From positions 1 to 64,000 of the forward strand of contig JADZDP010000104.1 of assembly GCA_020850995.1 (NCBI GenBank): 64,000 nucleotides of DNA, written 5' to 3'. The translations under genes were made by a program, and so were the position numbers. The notes under the pieces were generated by a model. The model was not told where the DNA came from. It did no database searches and saw nothing but the letters and a program-made list of their open reading frames with translations. Source of the DNA: Deltaproteobacteria bacterium (GTDB taxonomy: Bacteria > Myxococcota > UBA727 > VGSZ01). Positions 1-10,393 of this stretch are shown here, one piece after another. Every line of letters begins with the position of its first letter. Positions within the stretch are counted from its first letter, which is position 1.

Positions 1-70
1 ATCCATCGTCGCTGGCGGCGTCGCGTCCTCGGTCCGTGGCGACGGCCACGGCCCTGCGGGGCTCCTTGCC
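1..70. repeat. Palindromic interspersed element, core copy 1 (5' side truncated by the window edge)
   Basis: gtcgcgtcctcg (20-31), hairpin CCGTGGC-gacg-GCCACGG (34-51), then ctgcggggctccttgcc (54-70). Both flanks match the element at 45.85-45.91 kb. Confidence 0.6.
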
Positions 71-121
71 ATCGACGCGCCTCGCTCGCGATCACCGATC
101 GACTTGTCCGTTCGCGGGCCC

Positions 122-3100
122 TTAGGGAATGAGCACGCGCACCGCGTCGTTGCCATCCTCGGTCCAGAACAGCTGGCCGGTTGCGCCGTCGTACGCCAGG
201 CCCCATGGCCAGTTCGTCAGCGCCACCGAGGGCGCTTGCGTCAGCGAGGCGAAGCCCGCCGTGTTGAGCGCGCCGAGGATGCTGATCACGCCTCCCGGCG
301 TGGTGGTGATGTTGGGGATGCGGCGCACGCGATCCTGGTTGGGGTCTGCGTACACGAGGTCGTTGCCGACCATGACCATGCTCCCCGCGTAGCCGTCGAT
401 GCGCAGGCTCGATCCGGTCACGCCGTCGCCGTTGGTGGTGCCGTTGGAGGTGCCCGTGCCCGCCAGGAAGGTGAAGGTGCCGTCGGTCTCGCGGCGCAGC
501 AGGTTTGGCTGGTACAGCGCCGCCGGCGGCGGGCAGCCACCCGCGTCCCACACCGTCGCGATGAAGTAGGCGCGGCCGGTGCCGTCGAACGCCACGCCGG
601 TGCTTCCGTAGTCGTTGGGGATGATGCCGGTCGCGCTGGTGCACCCGGCGCCTTGGTTGACGAGCTCGGTGTCGCCGCTGGTCGGGTGCGCGCGGATCAG
701 CATGTTGTGGCCAGGATCGACGACATAAAGCAGGCCATCGACTGGATTGAAGGCGATACCGACGGGATCGTTGAGGTTCACGCCGTTGCCCGGCGCCGGG
801 CTGCCAAGCGCGCCCGTGCCATGGCCGGCGGTGTCTGCGGCGCCGCCGACGACGGTGGTGATGCCGCCGCTGATCGCGTCGACTCGGCGCACGCGATCGC
901 GGTTGGCGGCGCCACCGGCGTCGACGATGAAGAGGTTGCCATCGTCGTCGAGGGCCAGGCCCCGCGGCGTGTCGAGCTGCGCCGTGGTGGCGCTCACGTT
1001 GTCGATGAGGCCCTGCGTGCCGGTGCCGGCGAAGACGCTCACCATGCCCTCGGGGCTCACCGCCAGCACGCGGTGGTTGTTGGTGTCGGCGACGAACAGC
1101 GTCCCGTCGCTCGTCACCGCCACGCCGGCGCTGGTCAGGTTGAGGCGCGCCTCGGTGGCGGCGAGGCTGTTGCTGTCGCCGATGGCCGGGATCGCACCCG
1201 GCTGCGCGGTCGAGTTCACGATCGCGAAGGTGCCGCCGCTGTTGGGCAGGGCGGCGCTGAGCGTGAAGGTGCGCGGTGACCCGATCACGTCCGTCGGGTC
1301 GAGCCAGGTGCGCGCCGACGCGGTGACCCGGTGCGGGCCAGCGGGGCTGCGCCCGAGCCGCGCATCGGTCTGCGCCTCGCCGTCGAGGTTGGTGGAGACC
1401 ACGGGCAGCGTCACGGTGTCGCCCGGGTCGAGCGCTGTGAAGGTGACCGGGATGCTGCCGAGGTCGGCGCCGCCCGCGCCGGCGAGGTTGACGCGCAGCG
1501 GGACGCCGCCAGTGGCCGTGAGCAGCTGTCCGGTGATGCCGACCTGGGCGTCGCCGTCCACGATGCTCAACGTCGCCGTGTCGGGCGTGGCGCTGGCGAT
1601 GGCGCGGATGGCCCGCACGGAGCGATTTCCGCCGTCGGCGATGATCAGATTGCCCTCGGCATCGAAGGCCAACGCGGTCGGCGAGCTCAGGCGCGCGGCG
1701 CTGGCGGGCCCGCCGTTGCCCGAGAGCCCTGCCACGCCATCGCCAGCGATCACGGTCATACGACCGAGCACGTCGACGCGGCGGACGCGGTGCGAGCTGT
1801 TCTCGGCGAGGAACAGGTTGCCGGCCGGGTCCACGGCCAAGCCCGACGGATAGTCGAGATCGGTGTCGTACGCCGGGCCGCTGGTGCGCTCGATGCTCCC
1901 GCCAGCGACGATGGACTGCGTGCCGTCGAGCTCGAGCCGCACGACGTAGTGCTCGTAGCCGTTGGGCGCCGGGCAGCTGCCGCCGCTGTACACGTAGCCC
2001 GACATGTACATGCGCCCCGACCCGTCGAACGCGAGCGCGCTGTCGTCAAACGAGTAGATGCGCAGGTTGTTGGTGGTGCAGGTCGCCCCCACCACTGCCG
2101 ACGAGATCATGCCGGGCACGCCGGGCTGGAGGGGATCGGTGTCGACGCGGCGCACCCGCGTATGCGACTGGTCGACGATGAAGACGTCCCCATCGGGCCC
2201 GAGAGCGACGCTGGTCGGGTCGTCGAGGTTGGCGCCGGTGGCGACGATGCCGTCGGCGACGTTGGCGTCGTTGAGGTTGTTGCCGGCGAAGATGTTGAGC
2301 GCACAGCCGTTGGGCGCGCAGTCTTGCTCGGCGCCGAGCAGCACGCGCACGTAGTCGTTGTAGGTGTCGGCGATGTACAGGTTCTTCCTGCCGTTGACGG
2401 TGTCGTCCTCGAGCGCGAGGCCGCGTGGGTTGTAGAGCGCGACGGTGAGGGCGGGGCCGTTGCTACCCCGCCCGTAGCTCCCGGTCCCCGCGATCTGCGT
2501 CACCAGGCCGCTCGGCGCCACCCGCAGGATGCGGTGGTTGTACGTATCGGCCAGGTACAGGGTGCCATCGTCGGGATCGACGACCACGCCGAAGGTCGCC
2601 GTGTCGCTGGAGATGTGCATGCGCGCCGCAGAGCCACCGGCCGCGCTGGCGCCTTGGGTGCCGCTCTGGTTCACGAGGGCGAAGATGGTGCCGGGCGCCA
2701 CGTCGGTGGCCGTGGCCGTCAGCGTGAATGGCGAGCCGGGCAGGGGCAGGGCGTTTGGCCCGATGGCGTTCACCTGGAAGGTGTAGGTGCCGGGTGCGCG
2801 CCCGACGAAGCCGACGAAGGTGGCGTTGCCCGACGCGTCGGTGCTCGCAGCGGCCGGCTCGGCGGCGGCACCGGCGCTCGGGGAGATGATGAGGTCGACG
2901 CCAGCCACGGGGCTGCCACCGGAGTCCTCGACGTGCAGGCCGAGCGCGGCGGGGAGCGCTTGGTTGAGCGCGGCGCTCTGGCCGTTGCCGACGAGCGTCA
3001 CCACCACGGACGGCGGCGTGTCCTCCAGGATGTCGCGCACGATGCGCAGGTTGTGGTTGGTGCCGTCGCCAAACACCAGGTCGCCCGTGGGCGTCACCGC

Positions 3101-6100
3101 GAGGAACGCTGGCTGCGCGAGCTGCGCGTTGCTCGCAGGACCCCCGTCGCCGCTGTTGCCGGAGGCGCCGGTGCCGATGATCGTCGAGATGACGCCGAGC
3201 GGCGAGACCCTGCGAATGCGTCGACCGCTGCGCTCGCCGATGTAGATGTTGCCGGCGGCGTCAGCGGCCAAGCCGGTGGGGTCGTTGAGCTGCGCGCCAC
3301 GCGCGGCGCCCGTGCTCACCGCCGTGGAACCGCCAGCCACCGTGGTGAGCGTGCCGTTGCTCTCGCGACGGAGCACGTGCTCGACGTACGGCACGATGGG
3401 ACAGCCGCCGCCGTTGTTGACGTAGCCGATGAACAGCAGGCGGCCCTGAGGGTCGAGCGCAAGCTGGGTCTCGTTGAGGCTGCTGGCGCGCACCGTAGCG
3501 TCGCAGTTGCCCGGGCTCACGACGGTGGTGATGAGCCCCGCGGGCGAGACGCGGCGGATGTTGTACTGCGACCAATTGTTCTGGATGAACATCTCGCCCG
3601 CCAGGTTGACGAGCACGGCCGAGGGGTTCGACAGGAGCGCGGTGGTGGCGAGCACGTTGTCCACCGTCTCGGTGCCGCCGCCGGCGACCGTGGTGATGAC
3701 GCCGGTGGTGGCGTCGACCCTGCGCACGCGGTGGTTGGTGGCATCAGCGATGTAGAGGTGGCCGGCGGCATCGAGGGCGAGCCCGCGCGGCGTGTTCAAG
3801 AGCGCGGTGCGCGCGGGGCCGTTGTCGCCGCTGAATCCGGCGCTACCAGTGTTGCTCCCTGCCACGTGGTGCAGCAGGCCGCTCGGGTCGAGGCGCACGA
3901 CGCGGTGGTTGGTCGTGTCCGACAGGAACAAGGTGCCATCGGCGGCCGCCACGATGCCGGAGGCGCTCACACCGTCGAGGTTGATGCGCGCCTTGGTGCC
4001 CGCGACGGGCGTGGGGTTGTTCGAGCCGTCGAGCAGGGCGGTGCGACCGCTGGCACCGACGTGGTTCACCAAGGTCTGGATCGCGCCAGGTGCAAGATCG
4101 AGCGCCGTGACGGTTACCGAGAGCGGCGCGTTGGCCAGGACGGTGCCGTCTGGGCCCGAGCCCGACGCGGTGAACTGGTGCACGCCGGTGGCGCGGGGCG
4201 CGGTGAAGATGGCCGAAGCGAAGCCGGTGGCGTCGGTGAAGGGCGTGGCCGGGGCCACGGCACCACCGGGGGGCGGGGTCAGCACCAGTTGCGCGCCCAC
4301 CAGCGGCGCGCCGACACCGTCGAGCACGCGAAACACCACGGGGCTCCCAAGGTCTGCCGACAGTCGCTGGCCCTGGCCACCGCCGCTCGTGACCGAGAGC
4401 GTGAAGGGCGGGTTGCACAGCGAGGAACAGTCACGGGGACAGGCCTGGCAGCTCTCGCCACCGCCGGTCTGGCAGGTGCCGTCGCCGCAGGTGCTCGCGC
4501 AGTCTGCGGTGCACACGGTGCATCCGGGGAAGGAGGGGCTGCAGTCGCGGTCCTCGCTGGCACCGCAACGGCCGTCGCCGCAGGTGTCGCACTGCTGGGT
4601 CTCGAAGGCGCAGTCACCGCGGCAGGCGAGCTGGCCCGACGTGAGCCCGAGGCCCAGCGAGGCGCAGCTCTCGTTGTCGAGGTTGTTGCCGTCGCATTGC
4701 TCCCCGCTCTCGACGATGCCGTTGCCGCATTGGGAGCAGGTGGCAGCAGAGAGCACGCAGGTCGAGGTGCAGGTGGGCGTGCCGCCGGTGAAATCAACGT
4801 CGAGATCCTGGCAGCTGACGCCGCCGAGGTTGGCGCCGTCGCACTCCTCGAGCGGATCGTCGAGGAGCCCATTGCCGCAATTGGTGCACGCGCCGGTGTT
4901 GAGCGTGCACGAGGCCGTGCAGCGCAGCGTGCCACCAAAGAACCCGACGTCGTCACAGGTGAGCCCGTCGAGGTTGTCGCTGTCGCACTCCTCGCCCGCG
5001 TCGACGACGGCGTTGCCGCAGTCGCCGCCGATGACCAGGGTGTTCGGCGCCGGCACCACCAGCTCGGTCGGCGTGCCGCCGAGCGTGAACGCCCACACCA
5101 GCGCGACCTCGTAGGTGCCCTGCGGCAGCAGCGAACCGGCGACGTCGGCGCGCACCAAGGTGCTGGTGCGCACCGCCACCGCCGCGTTGAACACGGCGGC
5201 GTCGTCACGGGTGAACCGCATGCCGGTGATGCGGGTGGCGTTGAGGTTCGCGCCCGACACGAGCACCGACAAGGCACTGCCAACGATGGGCTGCCCCGAG
5301 ACGACCTGCTGGGTAAACACGCTGGGCCCAAAGGCCGCGAAGGTCGACGACGAGGGCGGCGGGGCCAGGTTCGCGACCACGCGGTAGTCGTCGCGCTCGG
5401 GGAGCGCAGTGTCGATCTGCAGCCGCAGGCTCGAGGCAGTGCTCGAGAGGAGCGTGGTGTCGTAGAGCGCCCCCGTGCCGTCGCGCAGCTCCACGTCGCC
5501 GTCGGCGAGGGCGGGCAGGTTGGCGCCGCTCACGGTGATGACGTCGCCCGGCACGAGCGCCCCCACGAATTCCGGGGCCACCGCTCCCAGCACGGGGTCG
5601 AGCGCGTCCTGGTAGGTGAGCACCGCGGCGTCGGTCTGTCCGTCGGGGTTGGTGACGCGCAGGATGGCCGCGCCGACGGCACGGCCGGGCGCGCTGAAGG
5701 TGAACGACGAGGCCGTGATGCCCTGCAGCGTGACGGCCACGTCGTCGACGGCACCGAGCATGCCGGCCTGGAAGCCGGTGCCCGTGACGGTGATGGTGCC
5801 GAGCGTGTCCGTGCGCACCGACGCAGGATCGAGCGCCAAGATGCGCGGCGGCGCGGCCGTGGGCGCGACCACGGTGATGGGCAGCTCCGCGGAGCTATCG
5901 GCGTTTGGGGCGGGGTTGGTGACCACGACGGCGGCGTTGCCGGCCGCCAGGCCCGCCGGCGCGGTGATGCTCAACGCGGTGGAGCTCAAGAACAGCACGT
6001 TGAGCGCGGCGCGCTCGTCGCCACCCTGACGGAACGCGGCGGTGGCCCCCGGGCGAAAGCCGGTACCCTGCAGGGACTGCCGCGTGCCGCCGAGCGTGCT

Positions 6101-8386
6101 CACGGTGTCGGGGGTCGCCAGCAGCAGCACCGGGGCAGGGGTCTGATAGCTGAAGGCGTCTGCGGCCACGGCGCTCTGCCCGTCGAGGTTGGTGACGATG
6201 ACGTCCACGGCGCCGTCGGCGATCCCCGGCGGCGCGATGCAGTAGACGGTGGTCGCGTCCGCCACCACCACGCCTTGGGCGAGGGAGCCGCCAAAGCGCA
6301 CCAGCGCGCCGTCGACGAAGTCGCTGCCCTCGATGGTGACCGGCTCACCGCCGCCGATGTCGCCGGTGTCTGGCGTGACGCTGGTGATGGCGGGTGCCGC
6401 GCCCTCGGGCGCGACGAACACGAAGGGGAAGGCGTTGCTGCGCGCTTCGTCGCCGTCAGCGCCGACGTTGACCACCGCCAGCGTCGTGAAGCCCGCGGCA
6501 TGGGTGGGCGCCACGGCGGTCAAGAGCCCTGGCGCCAGCACCGTGACATCGGTGGCCGGGACGTCGTCGATGAGCACGCGGGGCCCGCCGTTGTCGGTGG
6601 AGAAGTAGGCGCCGGTGACCAGGATGGGCGTGGGGTCGACGGTGCTGCCCACCGGCGGGTCTACGTCGTCCACCACGGGTGCGGGCGGATCGTAGGCGAA
6701 GCCGTCGGGCAAGACCGCGGCCTCGCCGTTGGGGTTGATGGCGATGACGTCGAGCTTCTTGCCGATATCGCCCGTGTCCGCCGGCGGGGTGATGGTGACG
6801 ATGCGCGCGCCGTCGTCGTGGACCGTGGTGCGGGTGGGATCGGCGGTGTGCGCGCCGAAGCGCACGGTGGCGCCGGCGGAAAACGAGATGCCGCGCAGCT
6901 CCACGTGCCCGCCGCCGCGAAAGGCGCCCGAGAGCTGGCGCACGAAGGTGGTGCCGTCGCTGGAGATGGCGTCGCCGGAGGGGTCGAACTCGGGGCCCGC
7001 GGTGAGCTGCGCGAGGAGCGCGAAGGGCAGCTCGAGCGGTGCAAGCGGCCCGTCGTCGTCGCGAGGGTCCACGCGGCCGAGCACGATGACGGCGCGCCGC
7101 GTCTCTGTGGGCGAGAAGTTGCGCAGCTGCACGTGCTCCACGCTGGTGCCGGCGCCCGTCGACAGCTCGTGCTCGTCTGCGCCGGTGAGGGCCGCGCCGG
7201 CGCCGTCGAGGAAGAAGATGCCGAGCTGCACGTCGGCGCCGACGTCGGAGAGCACCGCCGAGGCGCGATGGCGCGGCGGTACGTCGAGGGCGAACACCAG
7301 GCTCGCGGGGATACCGCCCACCGCTTGGCCGCTGACCCCCAGGCCCGGCACGACGACTACGTCGGCGTCGTCGTCGGAGAGACGCACGTTGCCCGGCGCG
7401 ATGGGCTGGCCGCCGAACAGCTGGCGCCCCGGGTACACGAGCGAGGGCACCTTGGCCGGGTCGAGCCCGAGCGCGCTGACGTCGGCGGCGGTGGGCGCGT
7501 AGCCCTCGACGACGGGCTGGGGGTTGCCATCGGAGTTGGCGAACAGCTCGACCTCGGCGCCGCTCATCACATCGCTGTCGGCGGTGGCGTCGACGCCGTC
7601 TGCTTGCACGGCCGCGAGCCCGACCCCACCGCGCACCAGGAAGGCGTTGGTGGGCGCGAAGGTGACGGCCAGCAGCACCTCTTGGAAGGGCTGCAGCACG
7701 ATGGGCGCGAGCTCGCGCGGCGCGCCCGCCTCGGGTGTCCCGGTGGCGTCGACGCGCGTGATGGAGACGCCTTGGGCGCCCACGATGGCGGGCGTGAGCA
7801 TCTGCGGCAGGCCCGAGACGTTCTCCACCACCACGATCTGGCGCACGCGATCGCCGGGCTGCACGCCGGAGGGGAACTGCAGCTCGGCGGGCGAGACGTC
7901 GAGCACGCGCCCGGGCGCCGGATCGAAGCCATCGATGAGGTCGGTGATGTTGCTCCTGCCGTTGCCGTTGGCGTCGTAGGCCGGGGCGCCGTCGCTGACC
8001 CACGCATCGTCGGCGGGGGCGAGCTGCGTGCGTTCACGGGGGGCGAAGGCCACGTCGGTGCGCGAGAGCGCGAGCAGCACCTCGGGAGTCTCGGCGGCGA
8101 AGCGGCCGAACACGCGGATGGTCACGGGCACGGTGTGCGGCTCGAGCACCTCGACGACGAAGGCGCCCGACAGCGCGGTGCGCTCCTCGTTGAAGGCGAG
8201 CTCGGTGCGCGGCAAGAGCCCGGGTGCGTCGATCTCGGCGCGCAAGAGCGCGCGCTGTTCGGCGCCGAGCTGGTCGAGCTGCAGCGCCGACGGCAGCGGC
8301 AGCGTGAAGCTGCCTTCGTCGGCGCAGGCGAGGGTGAACGCGACGGTGGCGAGCGCGATGACGCGCGGAGCGTGGCGGCGTGACAT
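122..8386 (-). CDS. Giant surface lipoprotein: IPT/TIG repeats, Cys-rich CGNG/ECD repeats, three Ig-like + NHL beta-propeller modules
   Basis: ORF with lipobox-like start MSRRHAPRVIALATVAFTLAC at 8386; repeated 'ITSVTPDTGDIGGGEPVTIEGSDF' TIG motifs; repeated 'LYIADATNHRVRRVD..G.ITTVAG' NHL motifs. Confidence 0.9.
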   Translation of the reverse strand: MSRRHAPRVIALATVAFTLACADEGSFTLPLPSALQLDQLGAEQRALLRAEIDAPGLLPRTELAFNEERTALSGAFVVEVLEPHTVPVTIRVFGRFAAETPEVLLALSRTDVAFAPRERTQLAPADDAWVSDGAPAYDANGNGRSNITDLIDGFDPAPGRVLDVSPAELQFPSGVQPGDRVRQIVVVENVSGLPQMLTPAIVGAQGVSITRVDATGTPEAGAPRELAPIVLQPFQEVLLAVTFAPTNAFLVRGGVGLAAVQADGVDATADSDVMSGAEVELFANSDGNPQPVVEGYAPTAADVSALGLDPAKVPSLVYPGRQLFGGQPIAPGNVRLSDDDADVVVVPGLGVSGQAVGGIPASLVFALDVPPRHRASAVLSDVGADVQLGIFFLDGAGAALTGADEHELSTGAGTSVEHVQLRNFSPTETRRAVIVLGRVDPRDDDGPLAPLELPFALLAQLTAGPEFDPSGDAISSDGTTFVRQLSGAFRGGGHVELRGISFSAGATVRFGAHTADPTRTTVHDDGARIVTITPPADTGDIGKKLDVIAINPNGEAAVLPDGFAYDPPAPVVDDVDPPVGSTVDPTPILVTGAYFSTDNGGPRVLIDDVPATDVTVLAPGLLTAVAPTHAAGFTTLAVVNVGADGDEARSNAFPFVFVAPEGAAPAITSVTPDTGDIGGGEPVTIEGSDFVDGALVRFGGSLAQGVVVADATTVYCIAPPGIADGAVDVIVTNLDGQSAVAADAFSYQTPAPVLLLATPDTVSTLGGTRQSLQGTGFRPGATAAFRQGGDERAALNVLFLSSTALSITAPAGLAAGNAAVVVTNPAPNADSSAELPITVVAPTAAPPRILALDPASVRTDTLGTITVTGTGFQAGMLGAVDDVAVTLQGITASSFTFSAPGRAVGAAILRVTNPDGQTDAAVLTYQDALDPVLGAVAPEFVGALVPGDVITVSGANLPALADGDVELRDGTGALYDTTLLSSTASSLRLQIDTALPERDDYRVVANLAPPPSSSTFAAFGPSVFTQQVVSGQPIVGSALSVLVSGANLNATRITGMRFTRDDAAVFNAAVAVRTSTLVRADVAGSLLPQGTYEVALVWAFTLGGTPTELVVPAPNTLVIGGDCGNAVVDAGEECDSDNLDGLTCDDVGFFGGTLRCTASCTLNTGACTNCGNGLLDDPLEECDGANLGGVSCQDLDVDFTGGTPTCTSTCVLSAATCSQCGNGIVESGEQCDGNNLDNESCASLGLGLTSGQLACRGDCAFETQQCDTCGDGRCGASEDRDCSPSFPGCTVCTADCASTCGDGTCQTGGGESCQACPRDCSSLCNPPFTLSVTSGGGQGQRLSADLGSPVVFRVLDGVGAPLVGAQLVLTPPPGGAVAPATPFTDATGFASAIFTAPRATGVHQFTASGSGPDGTVLANAPLSVTVTALDLAPGAIQTLVNHVGASGRTALLDGSNNPTPVAGTKARINLDGVSASGIVAAADGTLFLSDTTNHRVVRLDPSGLLHHVAGSNTGSAGFSGDNGPARTALLNTPRGLALDAAGHLYIADATNHRVRRVDATTGVITTVAGGGTETVDNVLATTALLSNPSAVLVNLAGEMFIQNNWSQYNIRRVSPAGLITTVVSPGNCDATVRASSLNETQLALDPQGRLLFIGYVNNGGGCPIVPYVEHVLRRESNGTLTTVAGGSTAVSTGAARGAQLNDPTGLAADAAGNIYIGERSGRRIRRVSPLGVISTIIGTGASGNSGDGGPASNAQLAQPAFLAVTPTGDLVFGDGTNHNLRIVRDILEDTPPSVVVTLVGNGQSAALNQALPAALGLHVEDSGGSPVAGVDLIISPSAGAAAEPAAASTDASGNATFVGFVGRAPGTYTFQVNAIGPNALPLPGSPFTLTATATDVAPGTIFALVNQSGTQGASAAGGSAARMHISSDTATFGVVVDPDDGTLYLADTYNHRILRVAPSGLVTQIAGTGSYGRGSNGPALTVALYNPRGLALEDDTVNGRKNLYIADTYNDYVRVLLGAEQDCAPNGCALNIFAGNNLNDANVADGIVATGANLDDPTSVALGPDGDVFIVDQSHTRVRRVDTDPLQPGVPGMISSAVVGATCTTNNLRIYSFDDSALAFDGSGRMYMSGYVYSGGSCPAPNGYEHYVVRLELDGTQSIVAGGSIERTSGPAYDTDLDYPSGLAVDPAGNLFLAENSSHRVRRVDVLGRMTVIAGDGVAGLSGNGGPASAARLSSPTALAFDAEGNLIIADGGNRSVRAIRAIASATPDTATLSIVDGDAQVGITGQLLTATGGVPLRVNLAGAGGADLGSIPVTFTALDPGDTVTLPVVSTNLDGEAQTDARLGRSPAGPHRVTASARTWLDPTDVIGSPRTFTLSAALPNSGGTFAIVNSTAQPGAIPAIGDSNSLAATEARLNLTSAGVAVTSDGTLFVADTNNHRVLAVSPEGMVSVFAGTGTQGLIDNVSATTAQLDTPRGLALDDDGNLFIVDAGGAANRDRVRRVDAISGGITTVVGGAADTAGHGTGALGSPAPGNGVNLNDPVGIAFNPVDGLLYVVDPGHNMLIRAHPTSGDTELVNQGAGCTSATGIIPNDYGSTGVAFDGTGRAYFIATVWDAGGCPPPAALYQPNLLRRETDGTFTFLAGTGTSNGTTNGDGVTGSSLRIDGYAGSMVMVGNDLVYADPNQDRVRRIPNITTTPGGVISILGALNTAGFASLTQAPSVALTNWPWGLAYDGATGQLFWTEDGNDAVRVLIP

Positions 8387-8391
8387 GGCGT

Positions 8392-9303
8392 TCACTTCTC
8401 CGGCCCGCCGACGACCAGGCGCGCCGGCGAGGTAAGAGCGTTGTAGGCGAGCACGCCGCCGACGCTGGCGCCGACCACGGCGACCCCGGCGATGGCCGAG
8501 CCCCACACGTACCAGCGCGCGTACCAGGGTTGCAGGCTGGCCTCGTCGACGAGGTCCACCTGCACGATCTGCGTCTCGCCCTGCGTGATGGCGACGTCGC
8601 GTCCCCAGGGGACGAAGCCCGGCTTGCGTACCTCGATGCGATGGGCGCCGATGGCGATGCCGCGCACCGGGAGGAGCGGCGTGGCGCCGAGCTCACGATC
8701 GTCGATGACGACGCTGGCGCCGGCGGGCGCCAAAATCTCCACGTCGCCGACGAAGGACTCCGCCTGCTTGCCGAACAGCAGCCGATCGACGGCAGGGCGG
8801 GCCAGCTCCACCAGCTCGGCGGGATCGGAGCGCCAGGTGTAGGCCACGCGCTCGAGGACCACCGGGCCCTCGGGATCGATGAGCGTGAGGGAGAACACCG
8901 TGGCGCCGCCCTCGGCGGGCTCGAGCGCGCCGGCCACGACGCGGTCGGCCTTCAAGAGCTTGCCCACGTCGGCGAAGCACTGCGTCTCCTCGCAGCCGAG
9001 CAGGCGCTGGTCGGTCTGGTGCGCCAAGAGCGCCTTCACCTCGTTGCGCGTGATGGCGCGCATGCCCTTGCGCGTGCCCACCTCGTTGGTGAGCAGCGTG
9101 GTCAGGGCCTTGGCGGCTCCCTCGACGCCGGCGCCGGCGCGCAGGTCGAGGATGGCGACGTCGAGCACCTGGTCGTCGCCAGGGACCTCCGTGAGCGTCG
9201 GCGCCGGCGCGGGGGGGGCGGCCGCGGGCTCGACCGGCGGGGGAGGCGTGGGGACGGGTGTTCCCTGGGCGACGAGGCCCAGCAAGGTGACAGCGAGGAT
9301 CAT
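8392..9303 (-). CDS. PEGA-type protein with CsgG/TolB-N-like N-terminal module and C-terminal TM segment
   Basis: Start MILAVTLLGLVAQG; 'VAILDLRAGAGV..', 'LLGCEETQCFADVGKLLKADRVVAG'; PEGA-like 'ASVVIDDRELGATPLLPVRGIAIGAHRIEVRKPGF'; stop lies 6 bp from the start of the TIG gene. Confidence 0.8.
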   Translation of the reverse strand: MILAVTLLGLVAQGTPVPTPPPPVEPAAAPPAPAPTLTEVPGDDQVLDVAILDLRAGAGVEGAAKALTTLLTNEVGTRKGMRAITRNEVKALLAHQTDQRLLGCEETQCFADVGKLLKADRVVAGALEPAEGGATVFSLTLIDPEGPVVLERVAYTWRSDPAELVELARPAVDRLLFGKQAESFVGDVEILAPAGASVVIDDRELGATPLLPVRGIAIGAHRIEVRKPGFVPWGRDVAITQGETQIVQVDLVDEASLQPWYARWYVWGSAIAGVAVVGASVGGVLAYNALTSPARLVVGGPEK

Positions 9304-9573
9304 GCTCCCTCCAGCGAGCGCGAGAGTGGCGCGTCCCTGAGGGGGGCGCAACGTTGCCGGGCCACGCGACAGCGGCGCCCCTTCCTGCCTGTGGCGCGCG
9401 CCGCGCGTCTCGTGGGCGATCACCTCGACGACGTCGCTGCCGCCGCGTTGGTGCGCCGGCGCGGCGCCCGCCGCTGCGCCTGGTATCGCCCCCGCGCTTG
9501 GGATCGTCCCCGAAAGGCGCGGGGGGCGAGGAACGGCGGCGCGGCTTGCGCCTGTGCACCTGGTGCGATAGAT

Positions 9574-9638
9574 CCTGGACGAACGGTCAGGACGATCGGC
9601 CTGTGCGCTCGGCCTGTACGATCGACCTGTACGATCAC
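9574..9638. repeat. Array of five in-phase 13-bp direct repeats, consensus CCTGTACGATCGG
   Basis: CCTGGACGAACGG / TCAGGACGATCGG / CCTGTGCGCTCGG / CCTGTACGATCGA / CCTGTACGATCAC at 9574, 9587, 9600, 9613, 9626; located in the divergent intergenic region. Confidence 0.8.
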
Positions 9639-9718
9639 GCAGTGGCGCGATCGCATTGGTCGAACAGCGCGCCGCACGCGCGCCCGTGGGCTGCGGCGAG
9701 GAGAGGGCAAGAGTCGCC

Positions 9719-10393
9719 ATGGTGCTCGCGTCGGTGCTCTCCCCACCCCGCTTTGAAGGCGTCATCGATCAACAGGACGAGCCGGTGCGGCGCATCCTCG
9801 ACGCCGCCGAGGTGTGTGTGGCGCGCTCGGGCTATGGCGGGATGTCGGTGCGAGACGTGGCGCAGGAGGCCGGCGTCTCCAAGAGCCTGGTGCACTATCA
9901 CTTCCTCTCCAAGGAGCACCTGTTCCTCGAGCTGCAGGTGCGCGCCTACAACCGCCTGGCGCACGCCGTGGTAGTGGCCGTCTCGGCCATCGACTCGCGC
10001 TCGCGGCGCACCGTGGCGGCGCTCGACGCGGTCTTCGAGGCGCTGCGCGCCCACGACGACCTGCCGGTGCTCGCGGAGATCTGGGTGCGCTCGCTCACCG
10101 ACGAGCGCTTGCGCCTGCGCGCGGTGGCCCTGGGAGAGTTCCTGCGCCAGGTCATCGCCGACGCGTTGGACGCCTTGTGGGGCGACGCCGCCGCCCGCAT
10201 GCCGTTCTCGGTGGCCACGGCGGCGGAGCTCTTGCTCAGCGCCCTGATCGGTATCGGCCTGCACGCCGGTATCGACCGCAATCACCAACGCGTCGATGAC
10301 GCGCTCGATGGCCTGCGCACCGTCGTTGGCCTCGCGTTGCAGTCCGCCAGCAAAGCGCCTCCCAGGCGTGTCACCAAAAGGGGGAAGCGATGA
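9719..10393 (+). CDS. TetR/AcrR family transcriptional regulator
   Basis: Classic TetR HTH: 'RILDAAEVCVARSGYGGMSVRDVAQEAGVSKSLVHYHFLSKEHLFLEL'. ORF opens at 9656; ATG at 9719 preferred. Confidence 0.9.
   Translation: MVLASVLSPPRFEGVIDQQDEPVRRILDAAEVCVARSGYGGMSVRDVAQEAGVSKSLVHYHFLSKEHLFLELQVRAYNRLAHAVVVAVSAIDSRSRRTVAALDAVFEALRAHDDLPVLAEIWVRSLTDERLRLRAVALGEFLRQVIADALDALWGDAAARMPFSVATAAELLLSALIGIGLHAGIDRNHQRVDDALDGLRTVVGLALQSASKAPPRRVTKRGKR

Noticed and set aside
1331-8383. 2350-aa plus-strand ORF (and 104..1279 +, 747..1853 +)
   Set aside because: Shadow ORFs antisense to the TIG/NHL gene; Arg/Ala/Gly/His-rich, no domain logic. High GC explains the long open frame.
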